The position numbers were made by a program, and so were the translations under genes. Source: Ruegeria atlantica (GTDB lineage Bacteria > Pseudomonadota > Alphaproteobacteria > Rhodobacterales > Rhodobacteraceae). From it: 51,335 bases of DNA. The stretch lies in the NCBI GenBank assembly GCA_013032095.1, contig WQBJ01000025.1, positions 1-51,335 of the forward strand, in the 5' to 3' direction. Below the pieces are notes generated by a model that was not told the DNA's origin, did no database searches, and saw only the letters and a list, made by a program, of their open reading frames with translations. Shown here one piece after another: positions 30,419-39,683 of this stretch (position 1 is the first letter of the stretch; each line of letters starts with the position of its first letter).

Positions 30419-30586
30419 ATGCTGAATAAGTCCTTTGTCGCGTTCATGATGACGGCTGCCCTGTTGTTGAGCGCTTGTGAAAAAGACGTCGAAACTTACC
30501 CTGTGTCCGGTGAACAGTGCGGGCCGGAAGATCCGGTAAAAACCCTGGATGCCGCAGACTGCAATATCCTGCCTGCGGGCGTGTGA
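30419..30586 (+). CDS. Small lipoprotein (55 residues)
   Basis: A short open frame with a good RBS (GGAAGGA, 7 bp before ATG) and a lipoprotein signal: a positive start (MLNKS), a hydrophobic stretch and lipobox LLSAC with Cys20. The mature peptide would be 36 residues, acidic, with two further cysteines (34 and 48) that could form a disulfide. Residue +2 is Glu, so it is not obviously retained in the inner membrane. The function is unknown. It resembles the many small entericidin-like or roseobacter lipoproteins only in general form. Confidence 0.72.
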   Translation: MLNKSFVAFMMTAALLLSACEKDVETYPVSGEQCGPEDPVKTLDAADCNILPAGV

Positions 30587-30710
30587 CGAGACTAACTAAA
30601 AGACGCTGATGTCGGCCGTATCTGCGTTGGAGGTGCGGCCGATCTGCATTTGGGGTCTCAGTCTACGCGTGCTACTGTCATCCGATAGGACGTCTCTGAC
30701 GGGAACGGAT

Positions 30711-31088
30711 ATGCGGTACGTATTGATCACACTGTTGTTTTCCTCCGCGGCATTGGCGGACCCCACGCTGGAATGTGCAGACGCAAGCTCTCAGGTGGAA
30801 ATCGGGGCCTGCGTTGGCGAAATGGAGGATCGAGTCAATCTGGCATTGGAGGCGAGCTACAGTTTTGCCATGCAGGCGGCCAAAGAGTTGGACGATGTCA
30901 CGGAGCGCGTTGTTGCCCAACCCGCGTTGGAAGCCTCGCAAAATGCTTGGATTGGTTACCGGGATGCGCAGTGCGAGGCCATAGGGGCCTCGTACGGTGG
31001 AGGGTCTGGAACTGGTATCGCAATCACCGCGTGCCGGGTCGATTTGGGCCGCGCGCGTGTAGATGAACTGCTACGCTTTGCGAATTGA
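30711..31088 (+). CDS. DUF1311 / LprI-like secreted protein
   Basis: A 125-residue protein with an N-terminal signal peptide (MRYVLITLLFSSAALA). It has the cysteine and Trp/Arg pattern of the LprI N-terminal (DUF1311) family: QVEIGACVG, LEASQNAWIGYRDAQCEAIG, GGGSGTGIAITACRVDLGRAR. In Mycobacterium LprI inhibits lysozyme; whether this periplasmic protein does so is untested. The start is ATG at 30711. The upstream in-frame extension lacks a signal peptide and is less likely. Confidence 0.82.
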   Translation: MRYVLITLLFSSAALADPTLECADASSQVEIGACVGEMEDRVNLALEASYSFAMQAAKELDDVTERVVAQPALEASQNAWIGYRDAQCEAIGASYGGGSGTGIAITACRVDLGRARVDELLRFAN

Positions 31089-31167
31089 TTGATACGATTC
31101 CTTTTGATCTTTGCGCATGTTCCTATATAGAGGCGCATCCCAAGCCAGAATCCGTTGAGATAGCCAC

Positions 31168-32355
31168 ATGTCGCCCAAAGCGCCGATCACTCAAGACGTC
31201 ATGACCATCCCCCGCAAATTGCCCGAGGGGAAGATTAACCTTGTCGGCCTCACCCGCGATCAGTTGCGCGAGGTGTTGATCGAGAATGGCACGCCGGAAA
31301 AGCAGGCCAAGATGCGCACCGGGCAGATCTGGCAATGGATCTATCAGTGGGGGGTGCGTGACTTTGCCGAAATGACAAATCTCGCCAAAGCCTATCGTGC
31401 GCAATTGGCTGAGCGTTTCGTGATCGAAATTCCTGAAGTGGTGACGCGTCAGGTCTCCGAGGATGGCACCCGCAAATATCTGTGTCGTATCGCTGGCGGG
31501 CATGAGGTCGAGGTGGTCTATATCCCCGAGGAAGATCGCGGCACGCTGTGTATCTCGTCTCAGGTGGGCTGTACGCTGACCTGTTCCTTCTGCCATACCG
31601 GCACGCAGAAACTGGTTCGCAACCTGACGGCGGCGGAAATCGTCGGTCAGGTGATGATGGCGCGCGACGATCTTGAGGAATGGCCCACGCCCGGCGCGCC
31701 CAAGGACGAAACGCGCTTGCTGTCGAACATCGTTCTGATGGGCATGGGAGAGCCGCTGTACAATTTCGACAATGTCCGCGATGCGATGAAGATCGCGATG
31801 GACCCCGAAGGGATTTCCCTGTCGCGCCGCCGGATAACCCTGTCGACCTCGGGCGTGGTGCCAGAGATTGCACGGACCGCCGAGGAAATCGGCTGCCTGC
31901 TGGCAATCTCTTTCCACGCGACGACTGACGAAACCCGCGACGTTCTGGTCCCGATCAACAAACGGTGGAACATCGAAGAACTGCTGCAGGCACTGGCCAG
32001 CTATCCCAATGCGTCGAATTCGGAACGTATTACTTTCGAGTATGTGATGCTGGATGGCGTCAATGACAGCGACGAAGACGCGCATCGTCTGATCGACCAT
32101 ATCAAGCGCCACAACATCCCGGCCAAGATTAACCTGATCCCGTTCAACGAATGGCCGGGCGCGCCCTACAAGCGTAGCTCGAACAACCGTATCCGGGCCT
32201 TCGCGAACATCATCTATCAGGCTGGCTATGCCTCACCGATCCGCAAAACACGGGGTGAGGATATCATGGCGGCCTGTGGTCAGCTTAAATCGGCCACGGA
32301 ACGTGCCAGAAAATCGCGTAAACAGATCGAGGCTGAAGCCGGGATGCAAAGCTGA
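31168..32355 (+). CDS. rlmN: Dual-specificity 23S rRNA/tRNA adenine-C2 methyltransferase
   Basis: A 395-residue radical SAM enzyme that methylates C2 of A2503 in 23S rRNA and A37 in tRNAs. The radical-SAM cluster cysteines are in [11 protein letters not shown] (CxxxCxxC). [12 protein letters not shown] is the RlmN family signature. The substrate-methylated Cys near the end is in [11 protein letters not shown]. It has its own short upstream gap. An inverted repeat (32362-32388) lies just after the stop. Confidence 0.96.
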   Translation: MSPKAPITQDVMTIPRKLPEGKINLVGLTRDQLREVLIENGTPEKQAKMRTGQIWQWIYQWGVRDFAEMTNLAKAYRAQLAERFVIEIPEVVTRQVSEDGTRKYLCRIAGGHEVEVVYIPEEDRGTLCISSQVGCTLTCSFCHTGTQKLVRNLTAAEIVGQVMMARDDLEEWPTPGAPKDETRLLSNIVLMGMGEPLYNFDNVRDAMKIAMDPEGISLSRRRITLSTSGVVPEIARTAEEIGCLLAISFHATTDETRDVLVPINKRWNIEELLQALASYPNASNSERITFEYVMLDGVNDSDEDAHRLIDHIKRHNIPAKINLIPFNEWPGAPYKRSSNNRIRAFANIIYQAGYASPIRKTRGEDIMAACGQLKSATERARKSRKQIEAEAGMQS

Positions 32356-32361
32356 GGCGAG

Positions 32362-32388
32362 TTATTGTCCCCAAGTGGTCGACAATAA
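32362..32388. repeat. Inverted repeat TTATTGTC-N11-GACAATAA
   Basis: Perfect 8-bp arms starting 7 bp after the rlmN stop and about 200 bp before the P460-like gene. There is no T-run beyond A/T-rich flanks. It could be a weak transcription end or an operator for the downstream gene. The rest of the 233-bp gap shows no gene. Confidence 0.5.
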
Positions 32389-32588
32389 ATAAATTCCCGC
32401 CTCGCTGTTCTTTGCATGCGAAATTTGGTATGTTTTGCGGGTCGGGGCTGGATCGGCGTACCTCACTCTTGCGCACAAAGCGGTGAAAGCCGTGGTCTGG
32501 CTGTGGCGCGTTTGTTCACGGCCACTATTTATTTCACGCATGATACGTGGCGTTCAGGCGAACCTTATAGTCTAGGTAGGCCATCCTA

Positions 32589-33215
32589 ATGTTGTTACGA
32601 TTTGCACGATTGTTTTCTATCCCTCTGGCAGCACTGGTTTATTCAGGCCTGCCCGCCCCTTATGCGGCGGCGCAATCCACCGACGAGAACGCACATATTG
32701 CCATAGAGAATCCCGCCGATCTGTCCAAGGAGGAGGCGTTGCGTATCTATAAATCCCTGCAGCGCCGCATGGCGCGGGGTTACGATGCTGCGAAGCTGGA
32801 TCTGTTGATGAATTATCAGAGTTGGCCGTTGTTCAATGATGCGCCCTATATCTCGGCCACTCATGGCCAGCGCTTTGTGAACAGCTATGCCAACCGCATG
32901 GCGCATAACTATGGCACCTTGCAAGAGGGTGAGAAACTACCCGTTGGTTCAGTCCTGGCCAAGGACAGCGTCACCGTTACGGATGAGGGCAACATCCATC
33001 CCGGAGCCATGTTCGTGATGGAGAAATTGCGCGAAGGCGCCAGCCCGGACACGGCCGACTGGAGGTATATCATGGTACTGCCGGACGGGTCACTGTTTGG
33101 CGACACAACAGGATTCCGCGCGTCGGCAGTCGCCTATTGCCATGAGTGCCACGAAGCAGTCGCAGACCGGGATTATACGTTTTTCGTGCCCGAAGATTAC
33201 ATCGTCGGGAACTGA
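32589..33215 (+). CDS. Cytochrome P460-like c-heme protein
   Basis: A 208-residue exported protein. The signal peptide is residues 1-28 (ends PYAAA). A central beta-rich domain with WRYIMVLPDGSLFG is followed by one c-type heme motif Cys184-His-Glu-Cys187-His188 (AYCHECHEAV) close to the C-terminus. This order matches the cytochrome P460/c'-beta fold. Family members oxidise hydroxylamine or bind NO in the periplasm. The cross-linking lysine that makes a true P460 cannot be assigned by eye, so a c'-beta-like gas-binding role is equally possible. Confidence 0.75.
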   Translation: MLLRFARLFSIPLAALVYSGLPAPYAAAQSTDENAHIAIENPADLSKEEALRIYKSLQRRMARGYDAAKLDLLMNYQSWPLFNDAPYISATHGQRFVNSYANRMAHNYGTLQEGEKLPVGSVLAKDSVTVTDEGNIHPGAMFVMEKLREGASPDTADWRYIMVLPDGSLFGDTTGFRASAVAYCHECHEAVADRDYTFFVPEDYIVGN

Positions 33216-33221
33216 TCCCGG

Positions 33222-34886
33222 TCAGGCGGTCTCATTCGGCAGCTTCAGCGCTGTGGCCTCGCAGCGGCTGAGCTGTTCGCCCTGCTTTCGTTTGGACAAC
33301 ACTTCGCGGGCCAGCGCGTATTTGTCGTCCTGCCAGAAGATCAGACAGCCGTTGCAGCCTTTGCCGCAGCAACCCTCGGTGCCGATCCGGTTGGTCTTGA
33401 ACCGGCGTTCGTTGCCATCTTCGCCAATTTTCTCAACCAGTTCGTCGCGGCGGCGCTCGTAGGCTTTGGGGTTGTTGCGGCCCGTGGTTTCCAGCCCCTG
33501 CACAAGCTTGTCAAAGCGGATGCGGCTCCAGTGTTCTTCGGTCAGGGCGCGTTCTTTACGCAGCACGGAATAGACCGGAAACCGGGCGCGCAGGTCGTCG
33601 ATGTCTTCGTGATCAAACAGGGTAAAGGGCAGGCGGATGACGGTTTTCGTGCTGCCATGCACCACATCCAGCCGCGCGCCGTCATTGGCGCGCTCGAAAT
33701 CATAGACCCGCAGCAGAACCGTGTCGCGTGAGATGGGCGAGACGAAATCCAGCACGTCGCCCGGTTCCAGCTTGTTCTTCACTTCGACCAGAAATGCATC
33801 TTCGGTGACCTCGGTGACGATCCCGGCATATTCCCATTGCGCGATCGAGGCCGTGTGCTCGTAATCGTGGGAATAGTTCGTCAGGCGCCCTTCATGGAAG
33901 GCCAGTGTGTAGCCGCGGTTCCCGACGGTTTCGAGTTCACGCATATAAGGCTTCGGATCCCAGTTCTCGGGGTCCGCGTGATAGTCGTCGATGGCCATGC
34001 GATAGGCGCGGGCAACGATGGCTGCATAGTATTCCGACTTGCCGCGCCCTTCGACCTTGAGGCTGTCGACACCGATCTTCAGGTACTCATCCAGTTTCGG
34101 CATGATGCACAGATCGCGCGAGTTCAGGATATAAGAGCCGCGATCATCCTCTTCGATGGGCATCAGATCACCGGGGCGGCAGCCTTCTTCCAGCAGGAAC
34201 TCGAACAGGTCGGCGTTTTCCTCGGTGATGCGGAGCTCCTCGCGGGTGCCGTCCTTGAGGCGCAGCTTCAAGCCATAGTTCCAACGGCAGGAATTTGCGC
34301 AGTTGCCCTGGTTCGCGCCACGCTCGGCCATGAAATTCGACAGCAGGCAGCGGCCTGAATAGGTCATGCACATGGCGCCGTGCACGAAAGCCTCAAGCTT
34401 GATATCGGGGCATTTCTCTCGGATCTCGACCAATTCGGGGTAGGAAACCTCGCGCGCCAGAACCACAAGTTCGGCCTCCTGATCCTGCCAGAACTTCACC
34501 GACAACCAAGAACAGATATTGGCCTGTGTCGAGATATGCAGTGGCAGTTCGGGCGCGCGCTCACGCACATATTGGAACACACCGGGGTCGGCGATGATCA
34601 GGCCGTCGGGTTTCACCTTGCGCACGGTGTCGATGTATTCGTCCAGCTTCGGGATGTCCTTGTTGTGCGAGAACAGGTTCAGCGTCAGATAGGCGCGCCG
34701 CCCATGCTGGTGGCAGAACTCGACCCCTTCGATCACCTCTTCCAGCGAAAACTCGGATTTCGTGCGCAACGACATATCCGGCGTACCCAGATACACCGCA
34801 TCCGCCCCGTAAAGGATGGCGAGTTTCAGCTTGCGCAGATTGCCCGCAGGCATCAGCAGTTCGGATCTGGACTGGGTCATGGACAT
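33222..34886 (-). CDS. U32-family protein, TrhP/YegQ-like
   Basis: A 554-residue protein of peptidase family U32. Recognisable blocks: ELLMPAGNLRKLKLAILYGADAVYLG at the N-terminus, HISTQANICSW, FVHGAMCMTYSGRCLLSNFM and NCANSCRWNY, which carry the conserved cysteines. E. coli YegQ (TrhP) takes part in 5-hydroxyuridine formation in tRNA using prephenate; this is the closest described role. It is about 100 residues longer than YegQ and carries a separate C-terminal cluster CCGKGCNGC (Cys506, 507, 511, 514), likely an extra metal or Fe-S site. Actual protease activity is doubtful. Confidence 0.82.
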   Translation of the reverse strand: MSMTQSRSELLMPAGNLRKLKLAILYGADAVYLGTPDMSLRTKSEFSLEEVIEGVEFCHQHGRRAYLTLNLFSHNKDIPKLDEYIDTVRKVKPDGLIIADPGVFQYVRERAPELPLHISTQANICSWLSVKFWQDQEAELVVLAREVSYPELVEIREKCPDIKLEAFVHGAMCMTYSGRCLLSNFMAERGANQGNCANSCRWNYGLKLRLKDGTREELRITEENADLFEFLLEEGCRPGDLMPIEEDDRGSYILNSRDLCIMPKLDEYLKIGVDSLKVEGRGKSEYYAAIVARAYRMAIDDYHADPENWDPKPYMRELETVGNRGYTLAFHEGRLTNYSHDYEHTASIAQWEYAGIVTEVTEDAFLVEVKNKLEPGDVLDFVSPISRDTVLLRVYDFERANDGARLDVVHGSTKTVIRLPFTLFDHEDIDDLRARFPVYSVLRKERALTEEHWSRIRFDKLVQGLETTGRNNPKAYERRRDELVEKIGEDGNERRFKTNRIGTEGCCGKGCNGCLIFWQDDKYALAREVLSKRKQGEQLSRCEATALKLPNETA

Positions 34887-34943
34887 ACCGGGTTTTGGAT
34901 CAAGGGGGCCTTTTACGGCAAAGACCCTGAGTCCAAAAGCCCG

Positions 34944-35282
34944 TTATCTGCGACGGAAGCGCGCTGTGCCTATGACCTCGATCAGTTGTTTGCGGACGGG
35001 GTCAGGCTGCGCTTCGACCGCGTTCAAAACTTCGCGCAGTTCGGCGCGCAGCCCGTGCATCTGGTCGATCAGAGAGATCATCATCGACAGGGCATCCGGC
35101 TCCATCTCGTATTGATCATGCAGTTCGCAGGCCAGTTCCAGGCGCGCGACATCGAGGCTGTGATAGACCAGACCCTCATCGGTTTGCTCGGGGATCACGA
35201 TCTCGGCGGCCAGATATTCGGTCAGCCGGGCGGAAGTCAGGCGGGTGACGGTTGCGATCAGTTGCTCTTCGGTCAGGCTCAT
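34944..35282 (-). CDS. cbpM: Chaperone modulator CbpM
   Basis: A 112-residue helical protein encoded just after the DnaJ-like CbpA, with a 4-bp ATGA overlap. CbpM proteins bind the J domain of CbpA and inhibit both its co-chaperone and DNA-binding activities. The arrangement and size match, and the sequence shows a MerR-like N-terminal helix region (YLAAEIVIPEQTDEGLVYHS) and a long C-terminal helix. Confidence 0.8.
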   Translation of the reverse strand: MSLTEEQLIATVTRLTSARLTEYLAAEIVIPEQTDEGLVYHSLDVARLELACELHDQYEMEPDALSMMISLIDQMHGLRAELREVLNAVEAQPDPVRKQLIEVIGTARFRRR

Positions 35283-36196
35283 GACGGCATTCCTTTGCGC
35301 GGATCATAGCGGTGGTTCTCTCGCCATGTCTCCATGAGTTGCTTCAGTTCATCGTCAATCTGATCTGGCATTGCGACCGTTAGCTCGATCAATTGGTCCC
35401 CCCGTTCGGTTGAGCCGCGTTTCTTGACGCCCTTGCCCCGCAGGCGGAGTGTCTTGCCGCTGCTGGTGCCCGCCGGAACGCTGACATTGACGCCACCGTC
35501 GATGGTGGGGGCGGGCACCTTGCCGCCCAAAACGGCCTCATCAATCGTGATCGGCAGGGTGATGTGAATGTCGTCGCCCTGTCGGTCAAAGACTGGGTGT
35601 TTCGCGACCGAGACCGTGACCAAGGCGTCGCCCGGCGGGCCTTCGCCAAATCCCGGATCGCCCTTGCCGCGCAGACGGATGGTCTGGCCGTCGGTGATAC
35701 CAGCGGGGATTTTCACCTCGATCCGGTCGCCATCGGGCAGGGTCAGCTTCTGGCTGGCCCCGAACACCGCGTCCAGAAAGCTGATCTGAAGGCTGTAGCT
35801 GCGATTGTGCCCAGGCGCGTGGAATTCATGCGTGCGCTGGCCATACCCACCGCGCCCCCGCATGAACTCGGCAAAGATGTCCGACATATCGTCGGGGTCC
35901 GCCGCCCGTCCGCGATAAGGGTTCCCTGCGGCCTCGGCGTATTCGCGGTAATATTGCTGTTGCGGGCGTTCCTGACCCGAGGCATCAATCTCACCATTGT
36001 CGTATTGCGCCCGCTTTTCGGGGTCTTTCAACAGGTCATAGGCGGCGGCTGCGGCCTTGAACTTGGCTTCGGCCTCGGCGTCGCCGGGTTTCAGATCAGG
36101 GTGGCATTCTTTTGCGATGCGCCGATAGGCCTTTTTGATCTCGGCATCGCTGGCGTCTTTGGCGACACCAAGGGCGGCATAGGGATCGTCGCTCAT
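35279..36196 (-). CDS. cbpA: DnaJ-like co-chaperone CbpA
   Basis: A 305-residue type II J-protein. The J domain (residues 1-70) includes the HPD motif in KECHPDLKPGD. A Gly/Arg-rich linker and two C-terminal beta domains (VKIPAGITDGQTIRLRGKG; VSVPAGTSSGKTLRLRGKG) follow. There is no zinc-finger region, which distinguishes it from DnaJ. It should stimulate DnaK and bind DNA in stationary phase. It forms an operon with cbpM. Confidence 0.92.
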   Translation of the reverse strand: MSDDPYAALGVAKDASDAEIKKAYRRIAKECHPDLKPGDAEAEAKFKAAAAAYDLLKDPEKRAQYDNGEIDASGQERPQQQYYREYAEAAGNPYRGRAADPDDMSDIFAEFMRGRGGYGQRTHEFHAPGHNRSYSLQISFLDAVFGASQKLTLPDGDRIEVKIPAGITDGQTIRLRGKGDPGFGEGPPGDALVTVSVAKHPVFDRQGDDIHITLPITIDEAVLGGKVPAPTIDGGVNVSVPAGTSSGKTLRLRGKGVKKRGSTERGDQLIELTVAMPDQIDDELKQLMETWRENHRYDPRKGMPS

Positions 36197-36344
36197 CTCA
36201 CCTCTCGCAGGTCGGGCTGAACAGGATGGGTTTTATCATGCGTTTTCAAGGGGCCAAAAGGAAGAGGCTTTTGAAACCGCTCGCAAATTCCCGCGAGTCT
36301 GTTAACATATGCATGTTTTCAAGTGATCGCGGACGGAGACCCCA

Positions 36345-36728
36345 ATGACACGCAGATTGAAGTCCATTCTGGCCCTGCTCGCCGGAAATGCCATCGGATT
36401 GTTGTTAGCGGCGCTATTGCTGCCAGAATTTGCGATCCGGCCGATCTCGTTCATTGTTGTGGTGATCGTGTTCACGCTGGTTCAATGGGTCGCTGAGCCT
36501 TTGATCCTGAAATTGGGCGAGAAAAAAGCACCGGCAATCAAGGGCGGCATCGCGTTGATCGTGACTTTCGCGGGTCTGTTGGTGACTGATCTGGTCACTT
36601 CCGGGCTGACCGTTGGAGGTATTTCCAACCTGCTGGCGGCAACGCTGTTGGTTTGGCTGGGATCTTTGATCGCCAGCGTGGTGCTGCCGATCTATGTGTT
36701 CACTGAACTGCGCGAGCCAAAGAAGTAA
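36345..36728 (+). CDS. Small membrane protein, four transmembrane segments
   Basis: A 127-residue hydrophobic protein. Membrane segments are near residues 8-28 (ALLAGNAIGLLLAALLLP), 34-55, 66-86 and 94-117. It resembles the phage-holin superfamily IV or Mmp-type integral membrane proteins of chromosomes, but nothing phage-like is nearby. The function is not known. The stop touches the convergent PLP-lyase stop directly. Confidence 0.75.
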   Translation: MTRRLKSILALLAGNAIGLLLAALLLPEFAIRPISFIVVVIVFTLVQWVAEPLILKLGEKKAPAIKGGIALIVTFAGLLVTDLVTSGLTVGGISNLLAATLLVWLGSLIASVVLPIYVFTELREPKK

Positions 36729-37826
36729 TCACAGTACGTTCAGGCTGGTCTCGATCGACTGCCACAGCTCCTCCACCGGTTCACATCCCACCGACAGGCG
36801 GATGAACGCGGGGTCGACATCGTCACCCCATCGCGCGCGGCGTTCGGCAGAGCTGTGGACGCCGCCGAAAGATGTTGCTGGGCGCAGCATTGGGCAGGAG
36901 TTGATGAAGGTTTCGGCCTTGTCCTCGGTCTCCAGCGTGATCGACAGCAGAAACCCGAACCGTGTGGTTTGAGCTTTGGCCAGCGTGTGCGACGGGTCGC
37001 CGGGTAGGCCGGGATAGCGGATGTGTTTCACCGCATGATGTTCGGCAAGCCGTTCGGCCAGCACCAGGGCCGAGGTGCACATACGGTCAAAGCGCACATC
37101 CAGCGTTTCCAACCCGCGATGCAGCAGCCACGCCTCATATGGACCGGGGATCGCGCCCGAGACGCGCCGCCAATCCTCAACCTGCTCCATAATCTGCGCG
37201 TTGCGGCTGGCGACATGGCCCATCAGCAGGTCGGAATGGCCACCCATGGCTTTGGTGTCCGAGGCCACCACGACATCGACGCCCAAATCCAGCGGGCGCT
37301 GGCCCAGAGGCGTCAGGGTCGTGTTGTCGGCAACGGTGATGCCTCCAGCCGCGCGTACGGAAGCAGCGATGGCAGGTAGGTCCATCATGTCCAACCCAGG
37401 GTTCGAAGGGCTTTCAACAAAGACCACATCGAACCCGTCAAACCCACCTTCGGTGAAGGTGGTCGTCGGGCGTTCCGTAACCGAAACACCGAGACCGGAC
37501 AGAAATTGGTCAGCGAGTACGCGCGTGACGTAGTACCCATCCGACGGGATCAGCAGGCGCGACCCGGCTTTCAGGGTGGCGAACAACGCAGCCGAGATCG
37601 CTCCCATGCCTGACGGAAATATCAGGCAGGGCGCGTCTTCCAGATGAGCTAGGACGTGCTCCAGATGCTCCCATGTCGGATTGTCGACCCGGCCATAGGT
37701 CGCCAGACCTTCCGTCACCCCGGGCAGGTGGTACATGCTGCTCTGGGTCAGCGGCAGGGCCACCGGCTCACCTGCGTTCAGCGCATTGCCGCGCAAATGC
37801 AGCATCTCTCCGGTCTTGGGCGCCAT
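36729..37826 (-). CDS. Trans-sulfuration PLP enzyme (cystathionine lyase-like)
   Basis: A 365-residue enzyme of the Cys/Met metabolism PLP family. The N-terminal LPLTQSSMYHLP and YGRVDNPTWEHLE segments, FPSGMGAISAAL, and the PLP lysine in SDTKAMGGHSDLLMG are all clear. The family covers cystathionine gamma-lyase, beta-lyase, gamma-synthase and methionine gamma-lyase, and sequence reading alone does not separate them. It follows the LOG gene in the same direction with only 3 bp between, suggesting one transcript. Confidence 0.87.
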   Translation of the reverse strand: MAPKTGEMLHLRGNALNAGEPVALPLTQSSMYHLPGVTEGLATYGRVDNPTWEHLEHVLAHLEDAPCLIFPSGMGAISAALFATLKAGSRLLIPSDGYYVTRVLADQFLSGLGVSVTERPTTTFTEGGFDGFDVVFVESPSNPGLDMMDLPAIAASVRAAGGITVADNTTLTPLGQRPLDLGVDVVVASDTKAMGGHSDLLMGHVASRNAQIMEQVEDWRRVSGAIPGPYEAWLLHRGLETLDVRFDRMCTSALVLAERLAEHHAVKHIRYPGLPGDPSHTLAKAQTTRFGFLLSITLETEDKAETFINSCPMLRPATSFGGVHSSAERRARWGDDVDPAFIRLSVGCEPVEELWQSIETSLNVL

Positions 37827-37829
37827 GGC

Positions 37830-38672
37830 TTAGCGTCCCGGGATTTCGTCGCGGGGCGGGGCGGGTTCCCAGTTCTCGATAATGTCGACCGCCTCTTGCG
37901 CTGTGTCGACGAACCGGAACAGATCCAAATCCTCATCCGAGATGGTGCCCGCGTCGGCCAGAGCCTCCCAGTTGATGACCTTTTCCCAGAAAGCGCGCCC
38001 GAACAGCAGGAACGGTACGCGTTCCATCCGGCCGGTCTGGATCAGGGTTAGGGATTCGAACAGCTCGTCCATCGTGCCGAATCCACCGGGGAAGATGGTG
38101 ATGGCGCGGGCGCGCATCAGGAAGTGCATCTTGCGGATGGCGAAATAGTGGAAGTTGAAGCTGAGCTCCGGTGTTACGAATTCATTCGGTGCCTGTTCAT
38201 GCGGCAACACGATGTTAAGCCCGATCGAGCAGCCGCCCGCATCCTGCGCGCCGCGGTTTCCCGCTTCCATCACGCCGGGACCGCCACCGGTTACGATCAC
38301 GTTTTCACGACAGCCGGTTTTGTTGGATTTCTCGGTCATCAGCCGGGCGAATTCCCGCGCTTCGTCATAATACGTTGATAGACCAGCTAGGGTTTCCGTC
38401 CGTGCGTTGTGTTTCTGCGAGGGCTCCGGGATGCGTGCGCCACCGAACATGACAATGGTCGAGGTGATCTCACGCTCGGTCATGATCATCTCGGGCTTCA
38501 GCAGTTCCAGCTGCAGGCGCACCGGGCGCAGCTCATCCCGGCACAGGAAATCGTCATCGGCAAAGGCAAGGCGATATGCGGGTGAGCGCGTCTGCGGCGT
38601 GTCCGGCACCTCACTTGCGGTCGAGCGGTCGGTCTGTGCGTCGCGGAAAGGGCTGAGGCGGTCTTCTCTCAT
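37830..38672 (-). CDS. LOG family nucleotide phosphoribohydrolase
   Basis: A 280-residue protein with both LOG signatures: GGGPGVMEAGNRGAQDAGG and the active-site PGGFGTMDELFESLTLIQ. LOG proteins cleave nucleoside 5'-monophosphates, including cytokinin ribotides in some organisms. The N-terminal extension of about 80 residues before the Rossmann core resembles the longer bacterial LOG/YgdH group, so a general AMP nucleosidase role is as likely as cytokinin activation. It lies 3 bp upstream of the PLP-lyase gene. Confidence 0.85.
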   Translation of the reverse strand: MREDRLSPFRDAQTDRSTASEVPDTPQTRSPAYRLAFADDDFLCRDELRPVRLQLELLKPEMIMTEREITSTIVMFGGARIPEPSQKHNARTETLAGLSTYYDEAREFARLMTEKSNKTGCRENVIVTGGGPGVMEAGNRGAQDAGGCSIGLNIVLPHEQAPNEFVTPELSFNFHYFAIRKMHFLMRARAITIFPGGFGTMDELFESLTLIQTGRMERVPFLLFGRAFWEKVINWEALADAGTISDEDLDLFRFVDTAQEAVDIIENWEPAPPRDEIPGR

Positions 38673-38751
38673 GGGTAATCTATCCCTGCTTGCGTGTCCT
38701 TAAAACAGCTATAGGGTTCGCGGGCAGAGCGCCAGTCACGGAAGTACAAGA

Positions 38752-39669
38752 ATGAATTGGAAGAGTGAAATATCAGCAGCCGCAGAACGGATTGCCGGGT
38801 ATGCGCAGGTGACGCCAGTGATGGAGAGCACCGCCTTGGGGCTGGATTATCCGGTCGAGATGAAGCTGGAGCATCTGCAACACACAGGTAGTTTCAAGGC
38901 GCGTGGGGCGTTCAACACGCTGCTCAGTCTCAATGTGCCCAAGGCGGGTGTCGTGGCGGCGTCCGGGGGTAATCACGGTGCGGCGGCGGCATATGCGGCG
39001 CGGTCCTTGGGCTATCCGGCGAAAATCTTCGTACCGGAAATTGCGGGGCCGTCCAAAATCGCCCTGATCGAACAGACCGGTGCCAATCTGAGCGTGGTGG
39101 CTGGCGAATACGCCAACGCGCTGACCGGGGCACAGGCGCATGAAGAGGCGACCGGCGCGATGCAGATCCATGCTTATGACGCACCCGCCACCGTGGCGGG
39201 ACAGGGGACCTGCTTTGCTGAGTGGGAGGCGCAGGGGCTTCAGGCAGACACGGTTCTGGTTGCCGTGGGCGGTGGCGGGCTGATCGCAGGGGCGTTGGCG
39301 TGGTTGGGTGGCACGCGCAAAGTTGTGGCGGTCGAGCCCGCAACTTCCTGCGCGCTGAACGCGGCCCTGCAAGCGGGTGAGCCGGTGGATGTTAGCGTCT
39401 CAGGTATCGCGGCCAACGCGCTGGGCGCGCGGCGGATCGGGTCAATCTGTTTCGGGTTGGCGCAGGGGATGACCTCGGTGCTTGTGAGCGATGAGGCCAT
39501 TGCGGAAGCGCAGCAGCTTTTGTGGCGGGCGCATCGGATTTTGGTAGAGCCGGCGGGTGCGACCGCTCTGGCCGCTCTGATTTCGGGCGCCTATCAACCC
39601 GCACTAAAGGAGCGCGTGGCGGTACTGATCTGCGGCGGAAACATCTCCCCCGATCCATTGAACAGCTAA
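38752..39669 (+). CDS. Threonine/serine dehydratase-like PLP enzyme
   Basis: A 305-residue fold-type II PLP enzyme. The PLP lysine is in [17 protein letters not shown], the Asn-binding loop is [17 protein letters not shown] and the glycine-rich phosphate loop is [13 protein letters not shown]. There is no C-terminal ACT-like regulatory domain, so it is a short catabolic-type dehydratase or serine racemase relative rather than IlvA. A hairpin (39684-39717) without a T-run follows the stop. Confidence 0.87.
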   Translation: MNWKSEISAAAERIAGYAQVTPVMESTALGLDYPVEMKLEHLQHTGSFKARGAFNTLLSLNVPKAGVVAASGGNHGAAAAYAARSLGYPAKIFVPEIAGPSKIALIEQTGANLSVVAGEYANALTGAQAHEEATGAMQIHAYDAPATVAGQGTCFAEWEAQGLQADTVLVAVGGGGLIAGALAWLGGTRKVVAVEPATSCALNAALQAGEPVDVSVSGIAANALGARRIGSICFGLAQGMTSVLVSDEAIAEAQQLLWRAHRILVEPAGATALAALISGAYQPALKERVAVLICGGNISPDPLNS

Positions 39670-39683
39670 AACCGCTGCAATCA

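Noticed and set aside
33222..34886. True collagenase-type peptidase
   Set aside because: The conserved cysteines and length fit the RNA-modifying U32 members; no protease evidence is visible.
36345..36728. Prophage holin, hence a prophage remnant
   Set aside because: The resemblance is only to small four-helix membrane proteins; no phage gene, integrase or attachment repeat is near.
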